From assembly GCF_964656455.1 (NCBI RefSeq), contig NC_135712.1:66965239-67029238 (forward strand): 64,000 bases of DNA. Direction: 5' to 3'. The notes under the pieces were generated by a model. The model saw nothing but the letters and a program-made list of their open reading frames with translations, was not told the DNA's origin and searched no databases. Below, piece after piece: positions 1 to 11,269 of the stretch. Source of the DNA: Halichoerus grypus (Eukaryota; Chordata; Mammalia; Carnivora; Phocidae). Positions within the stretch are counted from its first letter, which is position 1. The number at the start of each line of letters is the position of its first letter. Both the position numbers and the translations under genes were made by a program.

Positions 1-480
1 CTGTGGAAGGTATTTTTGGAGCTGCAGTTGAATGTGGGTGTGTGTGATGTGCTGGGAATTCACAACACTTCAAGTGAAACCAGCAGGACCTGACAGCTGG
101 CTTTGGGAGTTAGAGAATAGGCCACCCTGTTCCTGTCGCCCGCTGGGCCGGGTGGCTCAGCATCCCAGGACATTCTCCCGACCTCCTGACGTTCAGGAGC
201 AGCTGAAGCAGAGCGGCTGCCTCGCTGTGAGTCAGACCCTGACCTAGAGCCCTGGCCGCAAACTCAGATGCCTGCTGCCAGGGGCTGGGCAGCCAAGGAA
301 GGGAGGCCAGCTGGTGTGACACAGGAAGGAGCGGCAGAGTGAAGACTGTAACCCCTTCAGAAGGGCACAGCCACTCCTCAGGGGCAGCTGCAGCTCAGCT
401 CCAGCTGATGACAGAAGCCAAACAAAACACATCTGTGAAAGAATTTGGCCCCCTGACAGCCGGTTTGCAATCTCCAGCCC

Positions 481-660
481 AGAGGTTCCTCACATTTCAG
501 CATGCATCACAATCGCCTGGAGGGCTTGTTAAAATAGATTGCTGGGCCCCTTCCCCAGAATTTCTGGTTTAGTGGTTCTGAGGTGCGGCCCAAGACTTTG
601 CATTTCTAGCAAGTTCCCAGGTGCTGCTGAGTCCAGGGCCACATTCCGGGACCCACTATT
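481..660 (-). repeat. MER5A
   Basis: 'gcatgcatcacaatcgcctggagggcttgttaaaatagattgctgggccc' to 'tgcatttctagcaagttcccaggtgctgctga' is an almost full-length MER5A hAT relic in antisense. Confidence 0.82.
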
Positions 661-839
661 CTAGCCTCGTGGTCCTACAGTAGGGGGCTTGATACTTCCT
701 TACTTTCTAGTATTTGCTAGCCTTTTCTCAGCAAGTGTCAACTCCAGAGGCAATCATGTCCTTAAGAAGCTGAAAGTCATTTGGACACTGAAGGAAGGGT
801 GGCCACCCCTCTAATAAATGGCAAACATTCCAGAAGCTT

Positions 840-1008
840 TCACAAATAGTATCACATTTAATCACTGCAGCGGTCCTACAAGGTGAGGATTACTGTCCCA
901 TTTAGTGCTGAGGAGCTGAGGTGCACAGATGTTCACAACTCGCTCAATCCCACAGCTAGTAAGTGAGTTCTGGGCCTGGAATCCACATCCGCCTAACTGC
1001 CGTGTCCC
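840..1008 (-). repeat. MIR
   Basis: 'tttaatcactgcagcggtcctacaaggtgaggattactgtccca' and 'cacagctagtaagtgagttctgggcctggaatcc' are the antisense MIR order, diverged. Confidence 0.72.
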
Positions 1009-1384
1009 CTTTCCCAAGCCACCAAACTCCTTAGAGAAACAAGGCCCCTCTTTTGCCCTCTTTCTGGGAGTTGAGCAGAATGGCCTCCTCTTTTCAGAGG
1101 CCCCGCTAAGGCTGTCCACTGGGGCAACTCTCACAAGAAGGGCTAATCAAGAGCCGGGAGGCCAAGAGAGTTAACACGTGTCCTCTGCCTCCTTCCAAAG
1201 GGAAGGATCCACCAACACCGGGTCCTTGGGCACTGCCCAGTGGCTCATCATCCCCAGCAGACAGGAGGGGCTGAGTCTGGGACAGTCTAGGACCCGAGGA
1301 AAGCCATGTCTGAGGAAGCCACTCCTGAACAAAGCACCTTAGTCCTTGGGAATACATCAGAGCAGGATGGGGAAATTGTCTGAT

Positions 1385-1512
1385 TAATGTCTGTAAACTC
1401 CTACAGACAGGAATCCTGTCTTTTTAGCTCAGCACTGTATCCCCAGCTCCTAACACAATACCTGACATGTAGACCCTGAATTATTTGTTGAGTGAGAGAA
1501 TGACTGAATGGT
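1385..1512 (+). repeat. L2 3' end
   Basis: 'ctacagacaggaatcctgtctttttagctcagcactgtatccccagctcctaacacaatacctgacatgtagaccctgaattatttgttgagtgagagaatga' is a sense L2 tail. Confidence 0.8.
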
Positions 1513-4500
1513 GGAACAAAAGGTAGAGAATCTTTGCTCTTAGCCAAAGTGACGTTAGATAATGTGCCCACTCATGGTTGAAAATTTAGATACTCATAAA
1601 GCAGCCAGCTTGCAGAAGGAAAATGTGGCAGGTGATGATGCTGCTCAAGGTAATTGATTGGAAATGTTTTCTGGATCTAGTGTGGGCTGAGAAGCAAAGA
1701 TATTAACAGGTCTACTAAGAGCTGACAAGAATAATGTCATACTCCTCTCTGGATCCCCGGCCCTGATGTCTGTTGAATGAATGAATGCGAGGCTCCCACC
1801 CGGAATGCCCAATGAGGAAGGTGTTCACACACGGCTGCATGGGTGGTGCCATGCCTCTGCAGAGGGAAGCCTTCCCTGAGGCTTTCGGGAAGCCAGGTGG
1901 GGTGTGGTGACAAGAGCGTGGGCTGTGCGTGCCCTGCCTCTCTCCCTGAGCTAGTCAACGGGCACAGTCCCAGGCCGGGCCCAGCCGGACGCTGCACTCC
2001 GAATCACTGGGACCCACTGCCTTCCTTCTCTTTAAAAGAAGGATCATGACAACAACACCGGCTGTAGTGACAGTCACTTCAGAGACCAGGCACGAAGATG
2101 AAATGCCGGGAAGGTGGTGGCACCACGAGTCCAGTAAGTGCTCAACAAATGCCTCTTGACCGGGTGAACTCATTGACTGACCCACGGTGGTTGACTCCCG
2201 TCTCCAGTCTAGACAGGTGGGAGAAAGGCCCTCACCTCTCCAGACAGAAAGTTCTTCCAGTGTCTATTTTGTCTTCCTCCTGCAGCCACGTAAAGCTTCT
2301 AACTCTGCTGTCCGTGGTGACAGGGACTAGGGTGGCAGTTGGTGAGACCTTTCTACAAGACTAGTTCTTCCCAGTATTTCCAGGGAACCAGCAGCAACTG
2401 ACTTTTTTGGAGTCGTGCATTGATGTTGTGAGGAGTGTGCTTTGGCTGAACGTATCGACACAACTCCAAACCACACAGTAACAGGTAGGGTTCTGCCGCC
2501 CCGTGTGAAGTGTGTCAGCTGTTGCACACCGGATCTCTCCCCTCACCCAGTGTGTATGTGCAAACTCAGCCTAGACCCATCATCCTCAGAACCTGAGTCC
2601 AATAAAAGTTGGTCATGGCTTGCACGCTGTTTTGTACTGTCTGTGCTTTGGGCTATGGTTTGACTTTATTCAGCTCTTCGTTTAACCCACTAGCTCCACT
2701 CCTTCTCCTAGGCTAAGAGGCCCAGCACTGGGGAGAGACGCCCCGGGAGTTGGTGAGAGTGCTTAGGATGCTGGCTTGGGTGCAGGTGAAATGGCTCAGT
2801 GGAAAGGCTGGGGTCAGGGAGCACACATACCCCGGCGCTTTGATGACCCTGTCAGATCCCCTGTGAAGTCTGCAGGCCGTAAGAGGGGCCACAGATCCGA
2901 ATGTTCAGAGTGCGAAGTTAACCCACCCCACCCTCCCCTGCTGCACCCTCTCCAGATCTTGGATACGATCTTCTCCCCATGTCAAGCCTTGATGGCTCAC
3001 ACTGGATAAGGCTCTGAGCAACTTGGGCCTGGGAGCCTGAGAGCCCCCTCCTCATTGATGAGTGTCCACATACCTTGATTCAGAAATCTGGGAGTTAGAA
3101 ATGACTGAATCCCAGCATCTCCAGAAAAATCACTCTTAATACCATCTTTGGGGAGTGAGCAGTATGGAGACTAGGGCAAGAGAGAGACACAATAGCTAGT
3201 CAGCCAGCCTGGATCCTGGCCTCCCTGACTCCCGCCTATGTTCAGGTTACATTTCTGTCCTCTCTCTCTGCCCACCCCCCACCCTGCTTCCCAGTCAGAG
3301 CTGCCAAGTGGGCCTGGGTGCTTTCAGACCCCTAAAGGGAGCCAGCCAATGAGCTGCCAAGCCCAGGGTGCACAAGCTGGTCCAGCTCAGCTTCTGAGAT
3401 GCCGCCAGCCAAGACCTCTATCCTGCAGGCTTGTCTTCTCCCCTACCCCAGGTGAGGGGGGTGGAGCCTGGCAGGCTGCAGAAGGTGCTAGAATCTGCCC
3501 CCTTTCCTCTTAGAGAAAGGAAGGAAGGAAAGGAGTGGGGTGGGGTGGAGGAGGAAGGAGGGAGGGATGTAATATGGACAGGAACTAGAAGGGAACAAAG
3601 AAAATTGAACAGCTCGTCTGTTAAGGTCATGAAATGGAGGGAGACTTTTTCTATGTTATTGCTGTTATGGTGGTGTTTGTGCAATAAATAAAACAGCAAA
3701 GCGATAAGAGGCTGGAGTCCGTGCTCAGTCAGAGTGGGTGGGCTGAAGATTCCCAGGGAGGGCAGCCAGCCGTGGAGCCCAGGCTGGGGGAGGGGGAGGC
3801 AGGGAGGGACTCCAGCAGGGTTTCCTCCTGGAGGGCTGAGATTTTCTTTACCAGGCTCAGTTCCTGTTGGTCTGTGTCTTGCCAGCTTAGATCCCTGAAC
3901 TTCCAGAACATAATTGTGTCCCAACTCATCGGGCAAGGCCATGGGCTGGCTGGGAGCTGGCTGCCATTCCCTGTGCACACCTCATCAGCACCCAGATCCA
4001 TCTGGCAGCAAACGGTTGGCTGAGGGAAGCTGGGAGAAAAAGCCCAGGGACACCATCCCCCATCTGCTCCCCGCACATGCTGCACACTTCAGCCCAGGGA
4101 GGAAGAAGGCTCACAGGTGGTTGGCTGATGGGGAGGGAAGGCTGGGACAGAGACAGGGCACACACCGCCCCACTGTCTAGCCCTAGCAAGAAGCCTTTCC
4201 AGGAAATGCTTCCATCACCCTCCCCTGCCAGGTGAGCCCCATTTCTCCTGCACAAACAGGTGAAAAATGGGTCTGAATGAAGACTGCACCACCACTGCCC
4301 CAAGCACACACCCTCAATATGGGAATATGCACAGGGTGCACACTCAACTGTGTGCACGCGTGTATGTGCGTGCGTGTGTGCATGTGCGCACACACACACA
4401 CACACACAGATGCCTACAAGACTTCTGCAGCTACAATAAGAGCCTCACTGCTCCCCAGCCCTAGGTATCTATGAGACAGGTCCTTCTGGTCTGGTGGTGG

Positions 4501-5436
4501 GGGCAGGGCAGGGCACGTGCTCAAAGACCTCCCAGGTGGACAGTGTCCAGGAGGTGAGCAAGCCTTGGGGCTTGGTGGAGGGCAGAACAGAGAGCTTCAG
4601 CCCTGGGCCAGGGGATGGGAAGAGAGGAGGGGGGTCTTTAAGAGAAGTACAGTGAGCTCTTTCTGACCTGGTATAAAAGCAGCCCTTCTTAGAGACAGAA
4701 AGATGGTCAAGATCAGACAAAGCCCTTCCAGTGCTTAATGAATGTCTCTCTTTAAACCTGGTCATTGGTGCCAAAGTCCCTAAGCTCTGCATTCATGGAG
4801 CCCAGTTATAGTAAGAATAACAGCTACCAGGCTTGCTATCTGCAGGCATGTTTCTATAAGGACTTTATCTATTACTCACCCTACAGGTCCTGCCCCCACA
4901 CCCATCTCCTTTTCAGTAATGGAACTGCCTGGGTATACAGTGGCCATGGTAGGGGCTGGTTAGAGGAACACCTGAATTGCAAGAATTCTGGAGAGGTGCC
5001 TAGGAGTGTCCTCTGCTCAGGCCCAAGGACATCAGGGACCTAGAAGGGAGTAGGAAGCAAGGTCGTTTTTCTCCCAGAAGCTTTAGTTAAGTGCCTACAG
5101 GTGTGGTCTGCAGGCAGCTGTGGGGAGCCCTGGACAAGGAGGGACAGAGAGTGGGCGCTGGGCCCGGGGGCAGGGTGGAGGGAGCACAGCTGAGCCTCTG
5201 CTTGCCAGGAAAGCCTCGCTGCCGGCTGGTGGGGAGGGACGGGGATGCCTGCCCCCCTGGCCAGCTGCGCCCCTCCGGGCTCAGGGCTCAGCCTCGGCAG
5301 GGAAGTGCATGAGACCCTGAGCCAGGGCACGCTGATGACTCCCTGGGGAGGTGAGGATCCAGGCAGGGACCTGCTGGCCTCCTCCTCCTCCCCACCACCC
5401 TCCTTGCTTTTGTGTGAGCACTCACACAAAACGCAC
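1513..5436. other. Unique intronic/intergenic sequence
   Basis: Apart from the alternating tract at 4349-4408, faint MIR/L2 tails (for example 'ccagtaagtgctcaacaaatgcc' near 2130) and a purine-rich stretch at 3515-3570, I see nothing to annotate. The open frames at 3418-3978 and 3926-4405 run through low-complexity sequence. Confidence 0.6.
4349..4408. repeat. Alternating purine-pyrimidine tract ending in (CA)n
   Basis: Sixty bases alternate pyrimidine-purine without a break: a TG/CG/TA-mixed left part and a pure CA right part. Such tracts favour Z-DNA. Confidence 0.95.
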
Positions 5437-5612
5437 GGCCCTGGGTTCCAGTCCCAACCTGGGCATTCCTTAGCCTCTCCGAGTCGGTTTCCTCACCTGT
5501 AAGACCAAGCAGGGCAGTTGTGAAGACTAAAAAGGGATGTTTGCAAAAGCACACAGCACTGGCTGGCACCTAGAAAGCCCTCGATAAATGTCAGCCATTA
5601 TCATCATTATCA
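5437..5612 (+). repeat. MIR
   Basis: 'ccctgggttccagtcccaacc', 'cctctccgagtcggtttcctcacctgtaagacc' and 'gcactggctggcacctagaaagccctcgataaatgtcagccattat' follow the sense MIR order. Confidence 0.8.
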
Positions 5613-5639
5613 GTGTTGTGATTACACGGACCCTCCACG

Positions 5640-6120
5640 TCACTCACCGCAGCCGCTCACACTAGCCTCCTAAGAACGCTGCCTGTCTTTCATCTCTCCT
5701 CTCCAATCTGTCCTACACCGAGCTGCCAGAACAACAGTCCACGGCGATGATTTGGTCACATCATTTTGCTGCTAATAAACCTTCCCCAGCTTCCCACTGC
5801 CCACATGATCAAATCCAAATGCTCTTTCCATTTGGCACAAGCTCCCCTTTCTGCCTCCTCTCCGGCCATTCCTTCTCCATCTCCACCTCCCTCAGTTCAT
5901 CCCCAATCCAGGTACCCCTCATGCACTTGCCCACCTCCGTGTCTGTGTCTTTGCTTCTACTGTTCCTGCCCTGCAGAATGCACTCTCCTCCCGTGAAGAC
6001 CTCCCCATCTTTTGAGGCTCACACAAATGCCGGCTCTTCTGCAAAAGCCTCTTCTGACCCTCCCGCAGCTAATGGCTTCCTCTGCCGACAGATGCAGCAC
6101 GTGGCTTATACTACTCTTAG
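5640..6120 (+). repeat. L2 fragment
   Basis: 'gatttggtcacatcattttgctgctaataaaccttccccagcttcccactgccc' to 'cgtgaagacctccccatcttttgaggctcacacaaatgccggctcttctgcaaaagcc' is the mid-3' region of L2 in sense. The 170-codon open frame starting near 5747 is a shadow of this repeat. Confidence 0.75.
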
Positions 6121-6157
6121 CACGTATCCACCCCGTGTTCCTCTGTGTTTGGGTGGG

Positions 6158-6339
6158 CAGTGCTTCTCAAAGTGTGGACCCGGCACCAGCAACATCTGCA
6201 TCCGCTGGGGACTTAGCCGAAATGCAAATTTGCAGCCCCGCCCCAGTCCTATAGATTAGAAAGTCTGGGGATGAGGCCCAGTCATTTGTTTTAAGCAGCC
6301 CTCCACCCTCGGCTGCACTCTGAGCCGGGGAAGCACTGA
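6158..6339 (+). repeat. MER5A
   Basis: 'cagtgcttctcaaagtgtggacc' to 'aagcactga' spans a near full-length sense MER5A, with the 'aaatgcaaatttgcagccccgccccag' centre visible. Confidence 0.8.
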
Positions 6340-6389
6340 CGTAGGGTACCCGGACCCTGCACGTGGTGCCTGGTACACGGGGAGCAGTG

Positions 6390-6490
6390 AGGGGTTAGCT
6401 CAGATCACTTGGGGAGCCTTGAAATGATACTGCTGCCTGGGCCCCACCTGCAGAGATTCTGATTTAATTGCTCTGGGGTGGGACCTATGC
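6390..6490 (-). repeat. Partial MER5A-like element
   Basis: 'cagatcacttggggagccttgaaatgatactgctgcctgggccccacc' to 'gctctggggtggga' resembles the left and middle of an antisense MER5A. It lies 50 bases from the copy at 6158. Confidence 0.55.
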
Positions 6491-6494
6491 AACC

Positions 6495-6730
6495 AGGGTT
6501 TTTTTCCCTCCCAACCTTTTATGAATGCTTCCAAACATACAAAGCAGTTAAAAGATTGTACAGTAAACACCTGTATACCCACCACCTCGATTCTATCATC
6601 GATGTTTTGCTATAGTTGCTTTCTCACATATTTATCCATCATCCCCACGCATTCATCCATTTTATTTTTTTGATGCATTTCAAAGCAAGTTGCAGACATC
6701 ATACACATCACCCAAACACATGGGAGTGAT
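6495..6730 (-). repeat. Old L1M-type fragment
   Basis: 'aaacatacaaagcagttaaaagattgtacagtaaacacctgtatacccacc' to 'tgatgcatttcaaagcaagttgcagacatc' is a common ancient L1 3' region in antisense. It is diverged and noncoding. Confidence 0.65.
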
Positions 6731-6794
6731 TTAAAATCCCCCCAGGTGGTTCCACTGTGCAGCCAGGACTGCTCTGATCTCAGCTGGGAAGCTC

Positions 6795-6925
6795 TGACAG
6801 CCTCCCACCCTCAGTGCCCACTGCGAAATGGGGATAATGGCAATGATGTTTGCGCTGCCTCCCCATCGTTGCAGGGATGGAGTGAGATCACATCAGAGAA
6901 AGCCCTTCGTAAAGGGAATACAATG
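6795..6925 (+). repeat. MIR fragment
   Basis: 'tcagtgcccactgcgaaatggggataatggcaatgatg' to 'gatggagtgagatcacatcagagaaagccctt' is the central and right MIR. Confidence 0.6.
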
Positions 6926-6982
6926 AACAAGAACCAGTCACTGACTCCAGGCTCAAGAGAAAAGTGTGTAGAGCTGTCACGG

Positions 6983-7158
6983 GGTTGCCAGATGAAATAC
7001 AGGATGCCCAGTGAGATCTGAATTGCAGATAAATTCTTTTAGTACAAGTATGTCCCAAATATTGCATGAGACACACTTCTACTAAAATAGGTTTCATTGC
7101 TTATCTGAAGTTCAAATTTCATTGGGCATCCTGTATTTTTATTTGCTGAATCTGGCAA
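6983..7158. mobile_element. Palindromic nonautonomous DNA element (MER53-like)
   Basis: The first half, from 'ttgccagatgaaatacaggatgccc', and the last half, ending 'gggcatcctgtatttttatttgctgaatctggcaa', are imperfect inverted copies covering most of the element. Fold-back DNA transposon relics of this size and ending are known in mammals. The name MER53 is from memory and moderately sure; the palindrome itself is visible. Confidence 0.6.
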
Positions 7159-7391
7159 TAAAATCTAAGCCCTGTCCTGTGGAGGGCAGCAGCGTCAGGA
7201 CACTCCACGCAGAGAAGAGTCAGGGCTGGGCCACATCAGCTACTGCTCTGCCCAGCCAGTCTGTGGGGACTTTAGAGCCCGTGCCTGCAAAGCCAGGACT
7301 GGTGGGCAGAGCCAGGCCAGGGTCTGCTTTAAGCTGACATCTGCCCAGGTATGACTGTGATGTGAGGGCCAGGGTCTTGCACACAGCAAGC

Positions 7392-7781
7392 CAGTGTATT
7401 AGTCGAGGTTCTTTGAGCAAACAGAACCATAAGGATGTGTGTGTACGTGTGCATGTGCGTGTGTGTGTGTAGGAGAGAGGGAGAGGTTTATTTTAAGGAA
7501 TTGGCTCCTGTGACCATAGAGGCTGGCAAGCCCAAAATCTGCAGGGTGGGCTGGCAGAATTCCCTTTCACTGAGAGGAGATCAGTCTTTGTTTTATTCAC
7601 GCCTTCAACTGATTGGACGAGGCCCACCCACATTATAGCGAGCAATCTGCTTTATTGAAAGTCCACCAATTCAAATGTTAATCTCATCCAAAAATATCCT
7701 CACAGAAACATCCAGAATAACTTTTGAACAAATATCTGGGCACTGTGGCCCAGCCATGTTGACACAAAATTAACCATCACA
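7392..7781. repeat. Ancient interspersed repeat, family not named
   Basis: 'gtattagtcgaggttctttgagcaaacagaaccataagga' through 'ccttcaactgattggacgaggcccacccacattata' to 'gttgacacaaaattaaccatcaca' is a widespread mammalian repeat I recognise but cannot name securely. It has an internal TG-rich simple repeat at about 7435-7471, where other copies carry a TA-rich tract. Confidence 0.6.
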
Positions 7782-7785
7782 GCCA

Positions 7786-7973
7786 GCAAGTCTCCAACAT
7801 TAGGGCACAAAAGTATCACTTGGGGGAACTGACTAAAATGCAGACCCCCAGGCTCCACCCAGAGATTCTGGTGCATTAGGTCTGGCATAGTGCCCAGGAG
7901 CCAGCATTTTAACCATCATTCCAGATGGTTCCAATCCAAAAGCTCCACGGGCCCACTTTGGGAAGTGCTACAG
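7786..7973 (-). repeat. MER5A-like element
   Basis: 'aagtatcacttgggggaactgactaaaatgcagacccccaggctccaccc' to 'cccactttgggaagtgctacag' is a diverged MER5-group element in antisense. Confidence 0.6.
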
Positions 7974-10374
7974 TTCGAGCTCAATAAATATTTGCCAACT
8001 AAAGGAATGCTGAAGTCAACAGTGTGGGCAGGAAGATGTCCAAGCCAGGGCCAGACCACCCCTGCAAGACTGTGTCCTGGGGGCTCTGGTGTGGAGGCAG
8101 CCATGGCAGATGGGGAGCCTGCCAGCCAGTCCTGACCCCGGTGGGGATCCACAGCAGCGTGTGCAGACAGACATGGCAGACTGACGGGAAGATTTGTGCC
8201 TACACCAGCTCTGGCGCTAACCTAAGGGGTGAACCCCTGAACCTCCCCTAACCCCGCTCGGACCCTAGAATGCCCCGCTCTCTCTCCAGTGTGAGTCGGT
8301 GTACGTGCTCGGCTTCTCATGAGCCGATGAGATCATGGCTCAGGAATCCGTGTGCAGTTGGTTGGCCCTGAAAAGAACCACTCACTCAGCTGGGGAAGTG
8401 AGCAGCTGAATGCTCACAGGCCAGTGTGGGAGGCAGGGTGCCGGGCTGCAGGATCACAGCATCCCAAACACCAGCCAGCCAGCATTCTTCCTCTCCTGCA
8501 GAAAGGAGGGAAATCGATCCAGGACAGTAGAAGCCCATTATAACACAGCTTGTTTTTTAATGGACTCCCATAAACCATGGGTCAAAGTTCTGTCCCTGAA
8601 AACCTAACAGCTAAATAGCAAACAGCCTGGGAGTGGAGGGAGTTAGGCAGACAGACACTCGGTGGCTGATTAGCCTGTCTGCCCGTACCAGCTTCACCGA
8701 GTAACATGAGTTAGGGGAATGGAGGCCTCGGCCACGCAGCCCAGAGTGAAGCTTGGCAGGGGTACAGAGGAAGGGGCAGGGGCTCCTTTCTGGAAGACTC
8801 ATTCGCCCTCAGCACTCCATGGAGTGTGTAGGTACTCCATAAATGCATGATCAGCTCAACTGGGCAAAGGGGGAGGGAAAGAACAGGGCAGGAGGGGAGG
8901 CTGAGGACGGTTCCCCCTTCCAGGCCCCTTTGGCACCTGTTACTGTGTCCTGGGGCTCCCGGTTGCTCTGTCTGCCCCTTTCCCATGATCTCAAAGCCAC
9001 CATGCTCCCTCACCCCTAGTCATCCTGCCCCCGTGCTTTTAACTTCTTCAGCTCGCCCTGCCATTGCATAGTGCCTAGGAGTGGGGGTTCAGAGGGACAC
9101 CTCAAAAAGAAAAGATAATGGGCTGGGACTCTACAGATCAGAACAGGAATGAAATATCAATGGAGTAGGAGGTGGGGGGGTGGGCAGTCAAAATCTTCAA
9201 GGCTCTGAAAGGCTATCATCTAGAGCGGATGACCAGAGACAGCCATCGCTCTGAGGACAAAACAAGGCAAAGAGAGTGTAAGAAAAATCAGAACTGGGGC
9301 CACGGGGCAGATCCAGCTCTCTGAGGGCACTCAGGGTGTCTCCAGGGGGAAATGCCACTCCACCTGACACAGACCTCAGGAGCTGGCCCCTCAGCCCAGC
9401 ATCTCCTGACCACCCATCATGGCTTGTCATCCACAAACATTTCCGTGCTCTCCCTGAGTCTATTCCTGCATTTGGTTTATGCCACCTCTGGGGTTTGTAA
9501 GTTCCATAGATGCTTACTACTTGCCATGTAAATAACAATTGCTCACATTTGTGCCAAAGCTGCCTTTTGCCAGATCCTCGGTCTGATTTTGGGGACTTGC
9601 AGATCAAGTTCATATGTCACCTCAGCCACAGCGTTAATAAGGAGAGGACATTCACAATGGGGTTGGCCCCCACCTCATGATCTCCTTCCCGTCCTGGAGT
9701 CCTGGTAGACTTAGTCTCGCCTAGGAAAGACAATCCCTTCAAGAAGGAGCAACAGGCTACATGTCCAAGTTTTGCCGAGGTCAGACCCAAATGCCGTGCT
9801 GTTTCCAGCACCCTCACTATAACACCTGGCTGTTTGGCTGGTCTTTTTGTCCAAAGCAGCACATCAGTCCAAAGCCTTTAGGAGAATGTTTCCAATAGCT
9901 TCTTAGATTGGCTGGGCTATGTCAGGCCACTGGCAACTTCCGGTCATGACACGACTTTACTTATTTTTCCCTAAATGTATAGCCTTACACATCTGGGGTA
10001 AAGTGAAGCTGACACTGTTTGGGGCCACACACACCAGCTGACCCAACATTTCATCACTTGGAAGCTTCTGATGTCATCCACATTTTCTCAGAGACTCTGC
10101 CTTTGGCTGCCCCCATGTGAAAAAGTATCATTTCCTTCGGTTTCATTAGCCAGTCTCTGACTCATGCAGGACACAAAGGATTCCTGTCCCAGGATGACTT
10201 ACTATGGTGTGGATCTGAAGGACCCAAGGAAGGTCTCCCTGTCTCCAGGGGTGTGGGATGCTGGGCGGGGCCGTGGTGAATGCAGTCCCACTTTCTCTGG
10301 AGAGTTTCAAGGCCAGGGCAGGGCTGAACATTCTAGCTAGCAGGGCTCTTCCCAGGGGCAGGGCAATGGCTCAA
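7974..10374. other. Unique sequence
   Basis: No recognised repeat or gene. It includes a 14-bp perfect palindrome at 8813-8826. Any older repeats are too diverged for me to call. Confidence 0.55.
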
Positions 10375-10723
10375 AGTATCAGAATTATTTTTATTGTGGT
10401 GAAATACACATAACACAAATTTACCATTCTAACCATTTTTAAGTCTGTAGTGGCATTAAGTACATTCACATTGCTACCACCACCACCATCCATCTCCAGA
10501 ATTTTCTTCAACTTCTCTAACTGAAACTCTGTACTCACAAACTTTGACTCCTCATTTCCTCCTCTGTCAGAGCCCCTAGTCACTATCATTCTACTTTCTG
10601 TCTCCATGAATGTAACTACTCTAGGAACTTCATATTAGTGGAATCATACAGTATCTGTGCTTTTGTTACTGGCTTGTTTCACTCAGCATCATGTCCTCAA
10701 GATTCATCCATGCTGTGACATGT
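10375..10723 (-). repeat. Old L1 (L1M-type) 3' fragment
   Basis: The sequence from 'ttattgtggtgaaatacacataac' through 'ggaatcatacagtatctgtgc' to 'actcagcatcatgtcctcaagattcatcc' is the familiar antisense end of an ancient mammalian L1M element. It is diverged and 5'-truncated, with no coding capacity. Its right edge is the target of the two SINE insertions that follow. Confidence 0.75.
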
Positions 10724-10730
10724 CTCACCA

Positions 10731-10831
10731 ATTTTTTTTCTTAAGTAAGCTCTATGCCCAACATGGGGCTTGAACTCATGACCCAAGATCAAGAGTCACA
10801 TGCTCTACCGACTGGGCCAGCCAGGTGCCCC
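10731..10831 (-). mobile_element. Can-SINE, short form
   Basis: A carnivore tRNA-derived SINE of about 100 bp lies in antisense: a T-run, then the tRNA-like body ending in 'ctgggccagccaggtgcccc'. It lacks the GA-rich middle of the longer copies. 'ctcacca(a)' flanks it on both sides (10724-10731 and 10832-10839), reading as its target-site duplication. Confidence 0.85.
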
Positions 10832-10843
10832 CTCACCAAAATA

Positions 10844-11042
10844 TTTTTTTTTTTTAAGATTTTATTTATTTATTTGACACAGAAAGAGATAGCGAGAGAG
10901 GGAACACAAGCAGGGGGAGTGGGAGAGGGAGAAGCAGGCTTCCCGCTGAGCAGGGAGCCCGATGCGGGGCTCGATCCCAGCACCCCGGGATCATGACCTG
11001 AGCCGAAGGCAGACGCTTAACGACTGAGCCACCCAGGTGCCC
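10844..11042 (-). mobile_element. Can-SINE, full-length form
   Basis: A roughly 200-bp Can-SINE lies in antisense: T-run, 'aagattttatttatttattt', a GA-rich segment, then the tRNA-like head ending 'actgagccacccaggtgcccc'. It is flanked by a duplication of about 17 bp, 'ctcaccaaaatattttt', at 10832-10848 and 11043-11059. It inserted next to the older copy at 10731-10831, sharing that copy's target duplication. It looks well preserved and fairly young. Confidence 0.93.
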
Positions 11043-11067
11043 CTCACCAAAATATTTTTAAGGCATG

Positions 11068-11081
11068 CCAGCAGGTGGCAC
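11068..11081 (+). promoter_or_regulatory. Candidate CTCF binding site
   Basis: CCAGCAGGTGGCAC matches the 14-base CTCF core consensus CCASYAGRKGGCRC at every position. It sits in unique sequence nine bases right of the SINE target duplication. Occupancy cannot be known from sequence; the motif is the best I found in the window. Confidence 0.5.
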
Positions 11082-11269
11082 TTTGGGGGCATGGTGACAT
11101 AAGAAGGGGCCCAATACCAGAGTGGCACCCATAAATATGCATATTAGCACACACATGGTTCTTGTGGGTCCATGTGTGCAAATGCACGTGTGCTTGCACA
11201 CTCTCTGCCACGTGACCTCCACGAATCCCAGAGGGCTGTCCTCCTGCCCTTTGGGAGCTGTACTCAGAC

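Noticed and set aside
5747..6259. 170-codon plus-strand frame
   Set aside because: It runs through an L2 fragment and a MER5A.
10731..11042. tRNA genes suggested by tRNA-like stretches in the Can-SINEs
   Set aside because: They are diverged SINE heads followed by A-rich tails and flanked by target duplications, not functional tRNA genes.
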